DNA of 64,000 nucleotides from Paenibacillus sp. OK003 (GCF_900109515.1 NZ_FOBD01000006.1:248001-312000), one strand, 5' to 3'. Shown: positions 44,682 to 55,273, counted from the first letter of the stretch. Made by a program: numbers and translations. The notes: a model not told the origin generated them from the sequence alone.

Positions 44682-44737
44682 AAAGGACATAGAGATGGGG
44701 TGAGCGTTTGTCGCTAGCCATGTCTCTATGTCCTTTT
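44682..44737. terminator. Bidirectional long-stem terminator
   Basis: AAAGGACATAGAGA pairs perfectly with TCTCTATGTCCTTT, with an inner AGCG/CGCT hairpin and A/T-rich flanks on both sides. Confidence 0.92.
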
Positions 44738-44755
44738 TAAATTCATTATAATGGG

Positions 44756-45202
44756 TTAGGTGATGGAATAACTCACCCATGTGCCTTGAGTGGCTCCAAG
44801 ACGTTCAAATAATTGCTGTGCCCGCTCGTTGGTTGCTGCTGTGATCCAGGACATGTAAGCACATCCGTGTTCACGTGTATACTGCTGACAGTGTTCAAAC
44901 AGTCTGGCCTCTGCTTCGCCTTCTCTCCAAGCTTCTGTCACAAACAAGTCATTCATAATGGCAACGCGGTTTGCCTTCATCGTGCTGTAGGTAAAATAGA
45001 GTGTAGCGAATCCAATCAGTTCACCATCTTGCTCTGCAACGAATTGAACACCGATCTGCTGATCAAGCAGGTTTTTGATCAAAAGCTCGATTGCCTGATC
45101 ACCAGGCCAGGGGTTGTTATAAAAGCCGACGACATACTCTTTCATTAATGCATTAAGCGGCAGCAAATCATTAAGTTGAGTTGGTCTGATATTTAGCGTC
45201 AT
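44756..45202 (-). CDS. GNAT-family N-acetyltransferase
   Basis: This 148-residue protein is one GNAT domain: IRPTQLNDLLPLNALM, IGFATLYFT (strand 4), NDLFVTEAWREGEAEARLFEH at the acetyl-CoA loop and a C-terminal QLFERLGATQGTWVSY. The usual Q/RxxGxG/A loop reads REGEAEA and is thus degenerate. ATG 45202 is used because AAGGATG is upstream; the longer open frame upstream has a composition unlike coding sequence. Substrate is unknown. It is a single gene. Confidence 0.85.
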   Translation of the reverse strand: MTLNIRPTQLNDLLPLNALMKEYVVGFYNNPWPGDQAIELLIKNLLDQQIGVQFVAEQDGELIGFATLYFTYSTMKANRVAIMNDLFVTEAWREGEAEARLFEHCQQYTREHGCAYMSWITAATNERAQQLFERLGATQGTWVSYSIT

Positions 45203-45324
45203 GGGACACATCCTTAGAAGTTTATTTATAGATTTCACGATTGAATTATTATACATTAAAATGAATTTATATTCAAAATAAAAATAAATCAACAGCATTA
45301 CGTCCATATTTATTTGAAACAAAG

Positions 45325-45362
45325 AAAATCCCCCGGTCAGTCTTTTGTTCCGGGGGATTTTT
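45325..45362. terminator. Bidirectional terminator before the GNAT gene / after rqcH
   Basis: AAATCCCCCGG pairs with CCGGGGGATTT across a 14-bp loop. The minus strand carries TTTTCTTTG, so it ends rqcH. Confidence 0.9.
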
Positions 45363-45393
45363 ACGTTGCCTAAAAGGCTCGAAAGCAAACACC

Positions 45394-47160
45394 TTATCCA
45401 TTTTTGATCGTGGAGGGCAAACTTTTAACCAGTTCTTCGTTCGGCGTCACAAACAGGGTCTTCTGATGGTCATAAATGACAAAGCCTGGTTTGGAGCCAC
45501 TTGGCTTGCGCACATGTCGGATAAAGGTGTAGTCCACCGGTACGCTGCTGGATTCTTTGGCCTGACTGAAGTAAGCCGCGAGTTGTGCAGCTTCCTCCAG
45601 GGTTGCTTCGCCAAAGTCGGTGCTGCGAATGACGACATGGGAACCCGGGATGTCTTTGGTATGCAACCACGTGTCATTGGAAGAAGCCAGACGGTTGGTG
45701 ACGTACTCATTTTGCAGGTTGTTTTTGCCTACGAGAAGTTCAATTCCCTCCGAAGAAGTAAACTGATGCACGGTAGGGCGGTCGTTTTTCTTCTTCTTTT
45801 TGCCTTTTTTGTTGCGGTCGCGAAGATAACCCTGCTGTACAAGCTCATCGCGAATTTCCTCGATGTCATTCATGGATGCGATCGACAGTTGCTGGAGCAG
45901 ATTGTCGAGATAGTTGATCTCATCTTTCGTTTTTCCAAGCTGCTCATGAATAACAGCCAGACTGTTCTTGTATTTGTTATATCGTTTGAAATAACGTTGT
46001 GCGTTGTCAGACGGCGTAAGTAATGGGTCAAGCTGAATGGTAATATTGGCTTGATCTTCATCATAGAAGTTCACCAGCTCCACACTTTTGTCCCCTTTAC
46101 TAACCTGATGCAGGGAGGCAAACAGCAGCTCACCCCATAATCTGAATTTATCCGCATCGTCGGCTTCCAGCAGATCCTTGTTCAGGTTGTCCAGCTTTTT
46201 GATATTTTTGCTCCGCTCATTTTGCAGAAAACGCAGCAGATCGCTCACTCTTTGCTTGACCGTATCCCGCTCGGCCTTGTCTCCGTAATAATCCTCCATA
46301 CACTTGCTCATTGTGTCATAGGTTTTCTCTGCGTCCTGAATGCTCTGAAGCTGAACGGCCGAGAAAATCATTTTGCCTTTGGCGTTCAGCCCGGTCACAG
46401 GCGTATAACTATGATCTCTTACTGGCCCCATGATGGACTCAAAAGCATTCCACAGCGCATCGGCTTCGATTCGACCTTCACCTTCGCTTGCAGCTTGATC
46501 ATCACCTTGATCGTTAGATACTCGAGAGGTAATCTCTCCTGCGATCAGCGGACTAAGACCGCTGAATGAGTTCACCAGCCAGCGAGAGGCCTCTTCTTCA
46601 GCAGCAGTATAGCTATTTTGGAATTCAGTGCTGCTCACTTCCAGTGGATTGCTTTTATGCTGCTCTGGTGGCTCGGTGTACGAAAATCCAGGCATAATGA
46701 CCCGGTAACTACTGATGGACGGGGTTACGTGATGAATTCCATCCAGAATCGTTCCCGTGATCGGATCGACCAAAACAATATTACTGTGACGCCCCATCAG
46801 TTCAATGATGATTCGTTTGACCGAAACATCACCCAGCTCATCACGCTGACGCACGTCGATATGAATTATCCGCTCCATGCCAATCTGACGAATCTCCTCG
46901 ATGATCGCGCCTTCGCAGTGCTTGCGCAGCAGCATGCAGAACATCGGAGCTTCAGTGGGGTTAACAAACGTTTTTTCGGTAAAATGCACACGCGGATATG
47001 TCGGGCTGGCCGAAATAAGCAATTTGCTATTTCCGCGCTGAGCACGAAGGGTCAGTACAACATCATGGCCGTTAGGTTGATGTATTTTGCTGATGCGTCC
47101 GCCCTTGCAGCCTTGCAGTTCATGTACGATAGCTCGTGTTACGATGCCGTCCAATGCCAT
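45394..47160 (-). CDS. rqcH: RqcH (NFACT/Rqc2 homologue), ribosome quality control
   Basis: RqcH binds stalled 50S-peptidyl-tRNA complexes and adds C-terminal alanine tails that mark products for degradation. The 588-residue protein starts MALDGIVTRAIVHEL, has the NFACT-N domain with RISKIHQPNGHDVVL, a central coiled coil (about 285-440), a lysine-rich linker (RNKKGKKKKKNDRP) and the NFACT-R domain with LHTKDIPGSHVVIR and DYTFIRHVRKPSGSKPG. ATG 47160 is preferred; a TTG at 47169 would abut the AGAGGA site. It is the Bacillus yloA homologue, here divergent from yloB. Confidence 0.95.
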   Translation of the reverse strand: MALDGIVTRAIVHELQGCKGGRISKIHQPNGHDVVLTLRAQRGNSKLLISASPTYPRVHFTEKTFVNPTEAPMFCMLLRKHCEGAIIEEIRQIGMERIIHIDVRQRDELGDVSVKRIIIELMGRHSNIVLVDPITGTILDGIHHVTPSISSYRVIMPGFSYTEPPEQHKSNPLEVSSTEFQNSYTAAEEEASRWLVNSFSGLSPLIAGEITSRVSNDQGDDQAASEGEGRIEADALWNAFESIMGPVRDHSYTPVTGLNAKGKMIFSAVQLQSIQDAEKTYDTMSKCMEDYYGDKAERDTVKQRVSDLLRFLQNERSKNIKKLDNLNKDLLEADDADKFRLWGELLFASLHQVSKGDKSVELVNFYDEDQANITIQLDPLLTPSDNAQRYFKRYNKYKNSLAVIHEQLGKTKDEINYLDNLLQQLSIASMNDIEEIRDELVQQGYLRDRNKKGKKKKKNDRPTVHQFTSSEGIELLVGKNNLQNEYVTNRLASSNDTWLHTKDIPGSHVVIRSTDFGEATLEEAAQLAAYFSQAKESSSVPVDYTFIRHVRKPSGSKPGFVIYDHQKTLFVTPNEELVKSLPSTIKNG

Positions 47161-47475
47161 TTTTTTCAACGTCCTCTCTATCTATAACTGAAATGAACAC
47201 CGGGATATGTAAAAAAAGAACCCGTTGCAGATTCGTATTCGTTTCTATAGCAAAAAATCGGATTGCCACTGTGTATATAACCACAGACCTTTATTTTAGC
47301 TTATTCTGCCCATCAGGGAAAGGATTCGCCATCGGGTGCTAATTAGGGTCCTGTCCGAATACATATAGAGCAGGTAGTTTGTCCGGCATCGCGTACAACC
47401 TGTTGATTAGCATAGCCGGTGTAGTAGGTGTGACGTTTTACAGAGGAAATACAGACTGGGAGGGAATTTTGAAGC
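47161..47475. other. Intergenic region between divergent rqcH and yloB
   Basis: About 315 bp with no supported gene. A possible -10 (TAAAAT on the minus strand near 47293) for rqcH has no clear -35. GGGAGGGAA near 47460 is the ribosome binding site of yloB. I saw no riboswitch-like structure. Confidence 0.5.
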
Positions 47476-50340
47476 ATGGAACATACCAAGTGGCACCAAC
47501 TAAGCGTTGAAGAGCTTCGTAACACTCTTGGCGTCAGTCTTGAGGAAGGATTAACCGAAGAGACTGCAACAGAGAAGAGGAAGGTCGCCGGTTCGAATGA
47601 GCTGAGCGAAGGAAAGCGCATATCTCCAATCACATTATTGCTGAATCAATTTAAGGATTTCATGGTTCTGGTATTGATGGGGGCCACATTGGTGTCCGGA
47701 TTGCTTGGAGAATACTTGGATGCTGTAACGATTATTGCCATCATCGTCCTGAATGCCATTCTTGGTTTTGTACAGGAATTCCGGGCGGAGCGCTCCCTTC
47801 GTGCATTGAAACAATTGTCGGCACCACTGGCCAAAGTGCTCAGGTCAGGTCAGGAATTACATCTGGCAGCCAAACTTCTGGTACCAGGGGATATTGTGCT
47901 TGTGGAGAGCGGTGATCGCATACCTGCCGATGTGCGCTGGCTATCCACGAACAGCCTCGATGTGGAGGAATCTGCACTTACTGGGGAATCGGTTCCTGTA
48001 AGCAAACATTGCCTTCCCATAGCTGCAGATGACGTACCGCTCGGAGATCAGAAGAACATTGGATTCATGGGAACGATGATCACTCGCGGTACCGCCAAGG
48101 GCGTTGTGATCCGGACAGGCATGGATACCGAGATGGGCAAAATCGCCGATCTGATCCAGAATACGGAGGAACAGGAAACACCGCTGCAACACAGGCTGGA
48201 ACAGCTGGGGAAAATACTGATTTTTGTGGCGCTCGGATTAACCGTCATGGTTGTTGTTGCAGGTATTCTGCATGGACAACCTGCAGTAGGCATGTTTCTG
48301 GCAGGGGTCAGCCTTGCAGTGGCCGCTATACCCGAAGGGTTGCCAGCGATTGTAACGATTGCGTTAGCCCTTGGCGTACAGCGTATGATCAAGCGAAAAG
48401 CGATTGTGCGCAAGCTTCCGTCCGTCGAAACCCTTGGTTGTGCCTCGGTCATCTGTTCGGATAAAACAGGTACGTTGACCCAGAACAAGATGACGGTTAC
48501 GGACGTGTGGCTGGAGGGACGCAGCATTAAGGTCACCGGGGATGGTTACGCACCGGAAGGGCAGATGCTGGAGAATGGTCGTACCTTGGAGTTGAAGAGT
48601 GATCAGACATTGCGAAGAATGCTCCAGATCAGTGCGCTATGCAATAATGCCAGTATTATCGAGAATGTTGGGGATGACACGCCGAATAAAAAGAAAGTTA
48701 AAGAGACCAAAAAGGATAGTAGGAAAGAAGCGAAGAAAGGTACTAAGAAAGATCATGTTAATGAAACAGTCAAGGAAAACAGTGTGGTATGGGAGCTGAA
48801 AGGCGACCCTACGGAAGGGGCGCTCGTAACACTGGCTTCCAAAATGGGGCTTACCCCGGCTGGTCTCAAAGAGTTATATGCACGCGAGCAGGAATTCCCG
48901 TTTGACTCTGATCGGAAGCGGATGTCCGTGCTGGTTCATCATCAGGGTGGACGCATGATATACACCAAGGGTGCACCGGATGTACTGATTGGGCAATGCA
49001 GCTACATTTTGTGGGAAGGCAATGTTGTACCTTTCACAGGAACGCTGCGGCAGAAAGTCATGGCGGCGAACGAGAATATGGCGGGTTCTGCACTGCGGGT
49101 TCTCGGGATGGCTTATCGCGATGTGCGGCCGGGTGAAAAAGTGGAGAATGAACATGCTGCTGAGAGCCAACTCGTTTTTGTCGGGCTTGCAGGCATGATT
49201 GATCCACCGCGGCGTGAGGCAAGGGATGCAATTGCGACTTGTCGCAGAGCAGGCATACGTACCGTTATGATTACCGGCGATCATGGCACGACAGCAGAGG
49301 CTATCGCCCAGCAGTTGGGTATCCTTCCACGGGGTGGGGCTTCACTTAGCGGCCAGCAATTGGCGGGCATGACGGATGAGCAACTGGATAAACAGGTGGA
49401 GGGCATTTACGTGTTCTCACGAGTATCGCCTGAGCACAAATTGCGGATTGTAAAATCATTACAGCGCAAAGGACATGTCGTAGCGATGACTGGAGATGGC
49501 GTGAACGACGCACCAGCCATTAAAGCAGCAGACATCGGTATTGCGATGGGAATTACAGGCACGGATGTGACAAAGGAAGCATCGGCGTTAATTCTGAGTG
49601 ACGATAATTTCTCTACTATAGTAGCTGCAATTGAAGAAGGACGTAATATTTATGAGAACATTCGTAAGTTTATCCGGTATTTGCTGGCATCCAATGTTGG
49701 CGAGATTTTAACGATGTTTTTTGCAATGATGATGGGATTGCCTTTGCCACTCGTGCCGATCCAGATTCTGTGGGTCAACCTGGTGACGGATGGATTGCCA
49801 GCCATGGCGCTCGGTGTGGATCAGCCGGAAAAAGATCTGATGGAACACAAGCCGCGTGGCGCCAAGGAAAATATTTTTGCCAGACGACTTGGATGGAAAA
49901 TCGTCAGTCGGGGTGTATTGATCGGACTTTGCACACTCGGGGCGTTCTGGCTTACCCTACAGGCCGCGCCAGATCAAGCTGGTCAGCTCATTAAAGCTCA
50001 ATCTGTGGCCTTTGCTACTCTCGTTTTGGCACAGCTTATTCATGTATTTGACTGCCGTAGTTCCCGCTCCATTTTCCACCGCAATCCATTGCAGAACAAG
50101 TATCTGGTATTTGCAGTCATTTCATCCATCGTGCTGATGCTGGCGGTTATGTATGTAGAGCCGTTGCAGCCTATCTTCAAAACAGTACCTCTGGGTATGC
50201 GTGAATGGGCGATTTCTATCGTTGCCGCAGGTATTCCAACCTTCCTCATGGGAGTGGGCAGTGTGTGGGGAGGTCGTCGCAACCGTCGCCGCATGGGCCC
50301 TGGGCGTTTCGTACCGAAAAGTACAAAGTTTTCGGCATAA
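47476..50340 (+). CDS. yloB: P-type Ca2+-transporting ATPase (YloB/PMR1 type)
   Basis: This 954-residue P2A ATPase exports calcium. It has the cation ATPase N-terminal domain ([15 protein letters not shown]), the actuator motif [11 protein letters not shown]4 with IPEGLPAIV, the phosphorylated aspartate in [22 protein letters not shown] in the N domain, [17 protein letters not shown] and ten membrane segments. A lysine-rich, repetitive insert (about residues 398-430, encoded near 48680-48780) sits in the N domain before the GDPTEGAL motif and is not typical. It is yloB of the conserved yloA-yloB cluster. A structured terminator follows. Confidence 0.95.
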   Translation: MEHTKWHQLSVEELRNTLGVSLEEGLTEETATEKRKVAGSNELSEGKRISPITLLLNQFKDFMVLVLMGATLVSGLLGEYLDAVTIIAIIVLNAILGFVQEFRAERSLRALKQLSAPLAKVLRSGQELHLAAKLLVPGDIVLVESGDRIPADVRWLSTNSLDVEESALTGESVPVSKHCLPIAADDVPLGDQKNIGFMGTMITRGTAKGVVIRTGMDTEMGKIADLIQNTEEQETPLQHRLEQLGKILIFVALGLTVMVVVAGILHGQPAVGMFLAGVSLAVAAIPEGLPAIVTIALALGVQRMIKRKAIVRKLPSVETLGCASVICSDKTGTLTQNKMTVTDVWLEGRSIKVTGDGYAPEGQMLENGRTLELKSDQTLRRMLQISALCNNASIIENVGDDTPNKKKVKETKKDSRKEAKKGTKKDHVNETVKENSVVWELKGDPTEGALVTLASKMGLTPAGLKELYAREQEFPFDSDRKRMSVLVHHQGGRMIYTKGAPDVLIGQCSYILWEGNVVPFTGTLRQKVMAANENMAGSALRVLGMAYRDVRPGEKVENEHAAESQLVFVGLAGMIDPPRREARDAIATCRRAGIRTVMITGDHGTTAEAIAQQLGILPRGGASLSGQQLAGMTDEQLDKQVEGIYVFSRVSPEHKLRIVKSLQRKGHVVAMTGDGVNDAPAIKAADIGIAMGITGTDVTKEASALILSDDNFSTIVAAIEEGRNIYENIRKFIRYLLASNVGEILTMFFAMMMGLPLPLVPIQILWVNLVTDGLPAMALGVDQPEKDLMEHKPRGAKENIFARRLGWKIVSRGVLIGLCTLGAFWLTLQAAPDQAGQLIKAQSVAFATLVLAQLIHVFDCRSSRSIFHRNPLQNKYLVFAVISSIVLMLAVMYVEPLQPIFKTVPLGMREWAISIVAAGIPTFLMGVGSVWGGRRNRRRMGPGRFVPKSTKFSA

Positions 50341-50372
50341 AATCAATAGCAATTGCTTATCGTTTTCGTTAT

Positions 50373-50432
50373 GCTATCCTCAACATGATTCGAGGCGAAA
50401 TTTCCTCGGCATTTTGCAGGATAGCTTTTTTT
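50373..50432 (+). terminator. Branched hairpin terminator between yloB and dapF
   Basis: GCTATCCT (50373-50380) pairs with AGGATAGC (50418-50425) and encloses a CGAGG/CCTCG hairpin, followed by seven T. It may end yloB or act as a leader element for dapF, which starts 94 bp later. Confidence 0.8.
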
Positions 50433-50525
50433 ATTGGGAATGTTGGATATGAATATCCGGGGTATCCTGTAGAGAAGCAAGAATAACGCTTTGGCAGCAG
50501 ACTGCCAAAAGGAGTGGGCAAGGTT

Positions 50526-51359
50526 ATGGAATTTACAAAAATGCATGGACTCGGCAATGATTTTATTGTTGTATTTGGAGAACAACAGCTTCCGGCTGAT
50601 GCAGCAGAATTGGCTGTAAAATGGTGCAACCGTTTCTTCGGCATCGGCGCGGATGGCCTGGTTTATATACTGCCTTCAGAGAAGGCTGATTTTCAGATGC
50701 GCATCATGAACTCGGACGGTTCGGAAGCAGAGCAATGTGGCAATGCCATACGCTGTGTATCCAAATATGTATATGATCATGGTCATGTGACTCAAGAACA
50801 GATTACGATTGAAACCATCGGTGCGGGTGTACAGCCCGTAAGCTTGAACATTCGTGATGGTAAAGTGCAAACCGTTCGTGTGGATATGGGAGAGCCTATC
50901 CTGAATGGACTTCAGGTTCCAACGACCGTCGATGCCAATCCGGTGGTGGATCATTCCATCGAAGCCAATGGACAGGAGTTCAAATTTACGGCAGTCTCCA
51001 TGGGTAATCCTCATGCAGTCATCTATGTGGATGATGCTGTGAATTTTGATCTATCGACATGGGGGCCACTACTTGAGGTTCATCCCATGTTCCCGAAAAA
51101 AATCAATGTAGAGTTCGCAACGGTTCGCGATCGCGGATATGTGGATATGCGTGTATGGGAACGCGGTGCTGGACCAACACTGGCCTGTGGAACCGGAGCT
51201 TGCGCAACGCTGGTGTCATCCGTGCTGAACGGACATACGGATCGCACAGCGGTGATCAGCCTCAAGGGTGGCGATCTTCATATTGAGTGGAACGAAGCAG
51301 ACAATCACGTCTACATGACTGGACCTGCTGAAGTTGTTTTCAAGGGAGTCACTTCGTAA
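50526..51359 (+). CDS. dapF: Diaminopimelate epimerase
   Basis: The enzyme converts LL- to meso-diaminopimelate for lysine and cell wall synthesis. The 277-residue protein opens MEFTKMHGLGNDFIVV and holds the two catalytic cysteines in NSDGSEAEQCGNAIRC (first) and ACGTGACAT (second). ATG 50526 is chosen; AAAAGGAG ends 11 bp upstream and a GTG at 50514 overlaps it. In Bacillus dapF is not in the ylo cluster, so this placement is specific to this lineage. A terminator follows. Confidence 0.95.
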   Translation: MEFTKMHGLGNDFIVVFGEQQLPADAAELAVKWCNRFFGIGADGLVYILPSEKADFQMRIMNSDGSEAEQCGNAIRCVSKYVYDHGHVTQEQITIETIGAGVQPVSLNIRDGKVQTVRVDMGEPILNGLQVPTTVDANPVVDHSIEANGQEFKFTAVSMGNPHAVIYVDDAVNFDLSTWGPLLEVHPMFPKKINVEFATVRDRGYVDMRVWERGAGPTLACGTGACATLVSSVLNGHTDRTAVISLKGGDLHIEWNEADNHVYMTGPAEVVFKGVTS

Positions 51360-51377
51360 AGAACACGTTTCAATGAG

Positions 51378-51400
51378 GAGGCCTTAGGGCCTCTTTTTTT
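51378..51400 (+). terminator. Rho-independent terminator of dapF
   Basis: GAGGCC (51378-51383) pairs with GGCCTC (51388-51393), then seven T. Confidence 0.88.
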
Positions 51401-51535
51401 ACAGTTATATGAATTCCTACTTGTCCAGAGGGTTATGGAAACTGAATTTCACGAAAAACCTGTGTTTTTCTTCGTTTTCAGATGTTTTTTGTGTTACATT
51501 AGTATGAAATGATCAGTCAGGCGGGGGGAAAAGGG

Positions 51536-53425
51536 ATGAAGGCGGATTTACGCAGTGTAATGCAGGAACGGGTCCTCATAGGGGATGGGGCGATGGGAAC
51601 TTTCCTGTATCAGATGGGATTCCCGGTAGGGATTTCTTATGAAGAGCTGAACTTGATATCACCTGAAGTGGTGGCAGATGTGCATCGTCGTTACCGCGAT
51701 GCAGGTACGGAAATTCATGAAACCAATACGTACTCTGCCAATTACGATAAGCTGTCCAAGTTTGGTCTGGAGTCCAAGGTCGAGGATGTCAACCGTGCCG
51801 GTGTGCGTATCGCCAAAGAAGTAGCTGGCGCAAACGGTTATGTTCTGGGCGCGGTTGGCTCCATTCGTGGAGGAAAGCGGACGAACGTATCAACAAGTGA
51901 ATTGAAGCGTTTCTATCAGCAACAGATTTTTGCACTGCTCGAAGAAGGAGTGGACGGCATTCTGCTCGAAACCTTCTATGATATCGAGGAAATGGATATC
52001 GCCCTTCTACAGGCGCGCAAGCTGAGTGATCTCCCGGTAATTGGACAGTTCGCTGTTGAGGATGTAGGGCACACACTGGATGGATATACGATGCCTGAAG
52101 CTTTCCGAATCATGCGTGAGCAAGGGGCTGACGTCATTGGTTTCAACTGCCGTTCCGGTCCAAACGGAATTATGCGGGCGATGGAAACCGTATCAGGTCG
52201 TATCGGTGTTCCAATGTCTGTTTACCCGAATGCGGGTGCAGCGGATTACGTCGATGGTCAGTTCCGATATGGAGCGTCCCCGGAATACTTCGGACAGACC
52301 GCAGTGCAATTCGCTGATCTGGGCGCACGTATCATCGGAGGCTGCTGTGGTACGACACCTGACCATATCGCGGCAATTGCTCAGGCTCTTGTTGAATACA
52401 CACCTGCTCCCATCCTGGAACCTGATCCTTCCGAGTCAAAACCGCGTATTATCCTGCATGAGAATGTAGATGAACGGTCTGGACGGGGTGGGCAGCCTAC
52501 GATTGTGGATCTGGTCAAACAACGCCATACGGTCATCGTCGAACTTGACCCACCGCGTGATCTCGACATTGCAAAGTTTATGAAAGGCGCCGAGACACTG
52601 AAAGCGGCTGGTGCAGATGCGTTAACATTGGCTGATAACTCCCTAGCAGTTACCCGGATGAGTAACATGGCTCTCGGCCATCTTGTTCAGGACCGTACAG
52701 GATTGCGCCCACTGGTGCATATTGCATGTCGTGACCGGAATCTGATCGGGACACAATCGCACATGATGGGATTTGATGCTCTAGGCATTAATCATGTACT
52801 CGCTGTAACAGGTGACCCTGCACGATTTGGAGACTTGCCCGGATCAAGCTCGGTATACGATCTGACTTCTTTTGAAATTATACGTATGATCAAACAGTTG
52901 AACGACGGCGTGTCCTTCTCCGGTAAACCGCTCAAACAGAAGGCAGGCTTTGTTATCGGTGCCGCTTTTAACCCGAATGTGAAACATCTGGATAAGGCTG
53001 TGCAGCGGCTTGAGAAAAAGATTGCTTCCGGAGCCGATTATATTATGACGCAGCCGATATACGATCCTGAACTAATCGTAGCCATGCATGAAGCGACCAA
53101 GCATCTGGATGTGCCGATCTTTGTAGGGGTAATGCCGTTAGCCAGCGGCCGAAATGCAGAATATCTGCATAATGAGGTTCCGGGTATTCAGCTGTCGGAT
53201 GAAGTGCGTTCCCGGATGGCTGGTCTCGAAGGCGAAGAAGGTCGAGCAATGGGTGTGAAGATCGCCAAGGAGCTTCTGGATGTAGCAACAGAACATTTCA
53301 AAGGAATCTATTTAATGACTCCATTTATGTTCTATAGTATGACGGCCGAACTGACCCAATATGTGTGGGAGAAGTCGGAGCATCAATGTCCTACTTGTTT
53401 CAACCCTAATAATCAATTACAATAG
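51536..53425 (+). CDS. yitJ: Bifunctional homocysteine S-methyltransferase / methylenetetrahydrofolate reductase
   Basis: This 629-residue fusion has an N-terminal methyltransferase barrel (about 1-300) with DGAMGTFLYQMG, FNCRSGPNG and GGCCGTTPDH, whose three cysteines bind zinc and homocysteine. The C-terminal MTHFR barrel (about 330-620) has DPPRDLDI, VTGDPARFGD and MTQPIYDPE. It should make methyltetrahydrofolate and methylate homocysteine, as proposed for Bacillus YitJ. GGGGGG lies 8 bp before ATG 51536. The 135-bp upstream region has no S-box motif, unlike Bacillus yitJ. The yicC gene follows 19 bp later. Confidence 0.92.
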   Translation: MKADLRSVMQERVLIGDGAMGTFLYQMGFPVGISYEELNLISPEVVADVHRRYRDAGTEIHETNTYSANYDKLSKFGLESKVEDVNRAGVRIAKEVAGANGYVLGAVGSIRGGKRTNVSTSELKRFYQQQIFALLEEGVDGILLETFYDIEEMDIALLQARKLSDLPVIGQFAVEDVGHTLDGYTMPEAFRIMREQGADVIGFNCRSGPNGIMRAMETVSGRIGVPMSVYPNAGAADYVDGQFRYGASPEYFGQTAVQFADLGARIIGGCCGTTPDHIAAIAQALVEYTPAPILEPDPSESKPRIILHENVDERSGRGGQPTIVDLVKQRHTVIVELDPPRDLDIAKFMKGAETLKAAGADALTLADNSLAVTRMSNMALGHLVQDRTGLRPLVHIACRDRNLIGTQSHMMGFDALGINHVLAVTGDPARFGDLPGSSSVYDLTSFEIIRMIKQLNDGVSFSGKPLKQKAGFVIGAAFNPNVKHLDKAVQRLEKKIASGADYIMTQPIYDPELIVAMHEATKHLDVPIFVGVMPLASGRNAEYLHNEVPGIQLSDEVRSRMAGLEGEEGRAMGVKIAKELLDVATEHFKGIYLMTPFMFYSMTAELTQYVWEKSEHQCPTCFNPNNQLQ

Positions 53426-53444
53426 TGTAACGGATGTGATGCCG

Positions 53445-54344
53445 ATGTCATTCAGTATGACCGGATACGGTCAATCCGCCTTTCATTTTGGAGGCTATAA
53501 GGTACAATTGGAAATCAAGTCTGTCAATCATCGTTATTGTGAAGTGATGATGCGTCTCCCGAGAGAGTGGACGTGTTATGAAGACGGATTGAGGAAAAAG
53601 GTACAGAGCCGCTTAAAGCGTGGGCGGATTGATGTTTATGTGATGAAAGAAAAAGATGAAGACCAGGCTCTTCCCGCTGTTCTGAATGAGCAGGCGGTCA
53701 GGGCCTATCTTCAGGCCGCAGAGCAATTGGAGAGCCGCTATGGTATGCAGGGCAAACCTAGCATTATGGATATGCTGGCACTTCCAGAGGTCATGGTTCA
53801 TTCGGATGGGACGAGTTCGCTTCCGGAAGAGCAGAAGGACGAATGGGAGCGTGTCCTGCAGCAGGGGTTGGAAGAGGCTTTATCCGGTCTGGAGCAGATG
53901 CGCGCCCGCGAGGGTCTTCATTTGGCCAGTGATCTGGAACGACGTGTTAGTCGTCTGGAATCACTGCATACCGAGATGCTTGCTCTTGCGCCGACTGTGG
54001 TGAGTGATCATCGCAACAAGTTAAGACAAAGGCTTACGGAAATGCAGGAAGAAGGCTCTTTCCCTTTTGACGAGCATAAATTAGGTATGGAAATTGCTAT
54101 GTTTGCCGATCGTTCTAACATAGAGGAAGAGCTTACGCGTCTACAGAGTCACTTTGGACAGAGCAGGGAACTGCTGAAAAGTGATGAGCCAGTAGGCCGC
54201 AAGTTAGACTTTCTTATTCAGGAGATGAATAGGGAAGTCAATACGATTGGATCAAAAGCCAACCATTTGGCTCTGGTGAACCGTGTTGTCGAGATGAAGG
54301 CGGAACTGGAGAAAATTCGTGAGCAAGCGGCGAATATCGAATGA
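53445..54344 (+). CDS. yloC: YicC/YloC-family endoribonuclease
   Basis: This 299-residue protein opens MSFSMTGYGQSAF, has VEIKSVNHRYCE-like KSVNHRYCEV, then FPFDEHKLGMEIAMFADRSNI and ends KAELEKIREQAANIE, all YicC-family blocks. Members in E. coli and Bacillus are reported endoribonucleases acting on mRNA or small RNA. ATG 53445 is preferred over 53439 since GGATG is 8 bp upstream. It begins the conserved run yloC-remA-gmk-rpoZ. Confidence 0.93.
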   Translation: MSFSMTGYGQSAFHFGGYKVQLEIKSVNHRYCEVMMRLPREWTCYEDGLRKKVQSRLKRGRIDVYVMKEKDEDQALPAVLNEQAVRAYLQAAEQLESRYGMQGKPSIMDMLALPEVMVHSDGTSSLPEEQKDEWERVLQQGLEEALSGLEQMRAREGLHLASDLERRVSRLESLHTEMLALAPTVVSDHRNKLRQRLTEMQEEGSFPFDEHKLGMEIAMFADRSNIEEELTRLQSHFGQSRELLKSDEPVGRKLDFLIQEMNREVNTIGSKANHLALVNRVVEMKAELEKIREQAANIE

Positions 54345-54395
54345 ACGGTCATATTTCGGCAAAAGAGTCGCATGTATAGGGGGAAGAACCTGATT

Positions 54396-54656
54396 ATGGC
54401 AATCAAACTCATTAACATTGGATTCGGTAACATCGTATCGGCGAACCGGATTATATCCATCGTGAGTCCGGAATCGGCGCCGATCAAGAGAATTATACAA
54501 GAGGCAAGAGACCGTCATATGCTGATAGACGCAACATACGGAAGACGTACTCGTGCCGTTATTATTACGGATAGCGATCATGTCATTCTGTCTGCGGTAC
54601 AGCCAGAAACGGTCGCCCATCGTCTTTCTTCGAAAGATGATGACAACGACGAATAA
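54396..54656 (+). CDS. remA: RemA (YlzA) biofilm matrix regulator
   Basis: This 86-residue DNA-binding protein matches Rem[25 protein letters not shown] in two blocks, [28 protein letters not shown]. In Bacillus RemA activates extracellular matrix and osmoprotection genes. The AGGGGGA ribosome binding site is about 11 bp before ATG 54396. It sits between yloC and gmk exactly as in Bacillus. Confidence 0.95.
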   Translation: MAIKLINIGFGNIVSANRIISIVSPESAPIKRIIQEARDRHMLIDATYGRRTRAVIITDSDHVILSAVQPETVAHRLSSKDDDNDE

Positions 54657-54669
54657 AATGGAGTGTAAT

Positions 54670-55242
54670 ATGTCTAAGGGATTACTGGTAGTGTTGTCCG
54701 GCCCATCTGGGGTCGGGAAGGGTACAGTATGCAGCGCTTTGCGCAAACGGGTGCCGGAATTGATTTATTCTGTCTCGGCAACGACTCGTCAGCCACGTCT
54801 GGGTGAGGAACATGGCGTCAATTATTTCTTCAGAAGCCATGAAGAGTTCCTGAACATGATTGCTGAAGATCAATTGTTGGAACACGCAGAATATGTAGGA
54901 AACTATTACGGAACACCGCGTGATTTTGTGGAGAAAACGATTAACGAAGGCCGGGACATCATTCTTGAGATTGAAGTTCAAGGCGCGTTGAAAGTGAAAG
55001 AAAAGTTCCCGGAAGGGATCTTTGTATTTCTGTTGCCTCCTTCATTGGACGAGCTTAAAGATCGCATTCAGGGCCGTGGTACGGAAAGTCAGGCGACGAT
55101 TGATCATCGGATGTCCGTCGCGGTAGATGAGATCAGTCTGCTGGAGCAGTACGATTACGCTGTCGTTAATGATGAAATTGATTTGGCGTGTAAACGAATA
55201 GAAAGCATCATTATCGCCGAACATTGTAAGATCAATAAATAA
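54670..55242 (+). CDS. gmk: Guanylate kinase
   Basis: The enzyme phosphorylates GMP to GDP. The 190-residue protein has the P-loop [11 protein letters not shown], the GMP-binding [19 protein letters not shown] in two blocks, and [12 protein letters not shown] 54670 follows GGAG by 6-7 bp; an in-frame ATG twelve bases earlier overlaps the end of remA. It is 13 bp after remA, so co-transcribed. An unusual inverted repeat follows before rpoZ. Confidence 0.96.
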   Translation: MSKGLLVVLSGPSGVGKGTVCSALRKRVPELIYSVSATTRQPRLGEEHGVNYFFRSHEEFLNMIAEDQLLEHAEYVGNYYGTPRDFVEKTINEGRDIILEIEVQGALKVKEKFPEGIFVFLLPPSLDELKDRIQGRGTESQATIDHRMSVAVDEISLLEQYDYAVVNDEIDLACKRIESIIIAEHCKINK

Positions 55243-55273
55243 TCCATTTACCGCCGCGAAATGCGATAATCAG

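Noticed and set aside
51401..51535. SAM (S-box) riboswitch before the YitJ-like gene
   Set aside because: Expected because of Bacillus yitJ, but the leader is only about 135 bp and I could not find the conserved S-box core segments.
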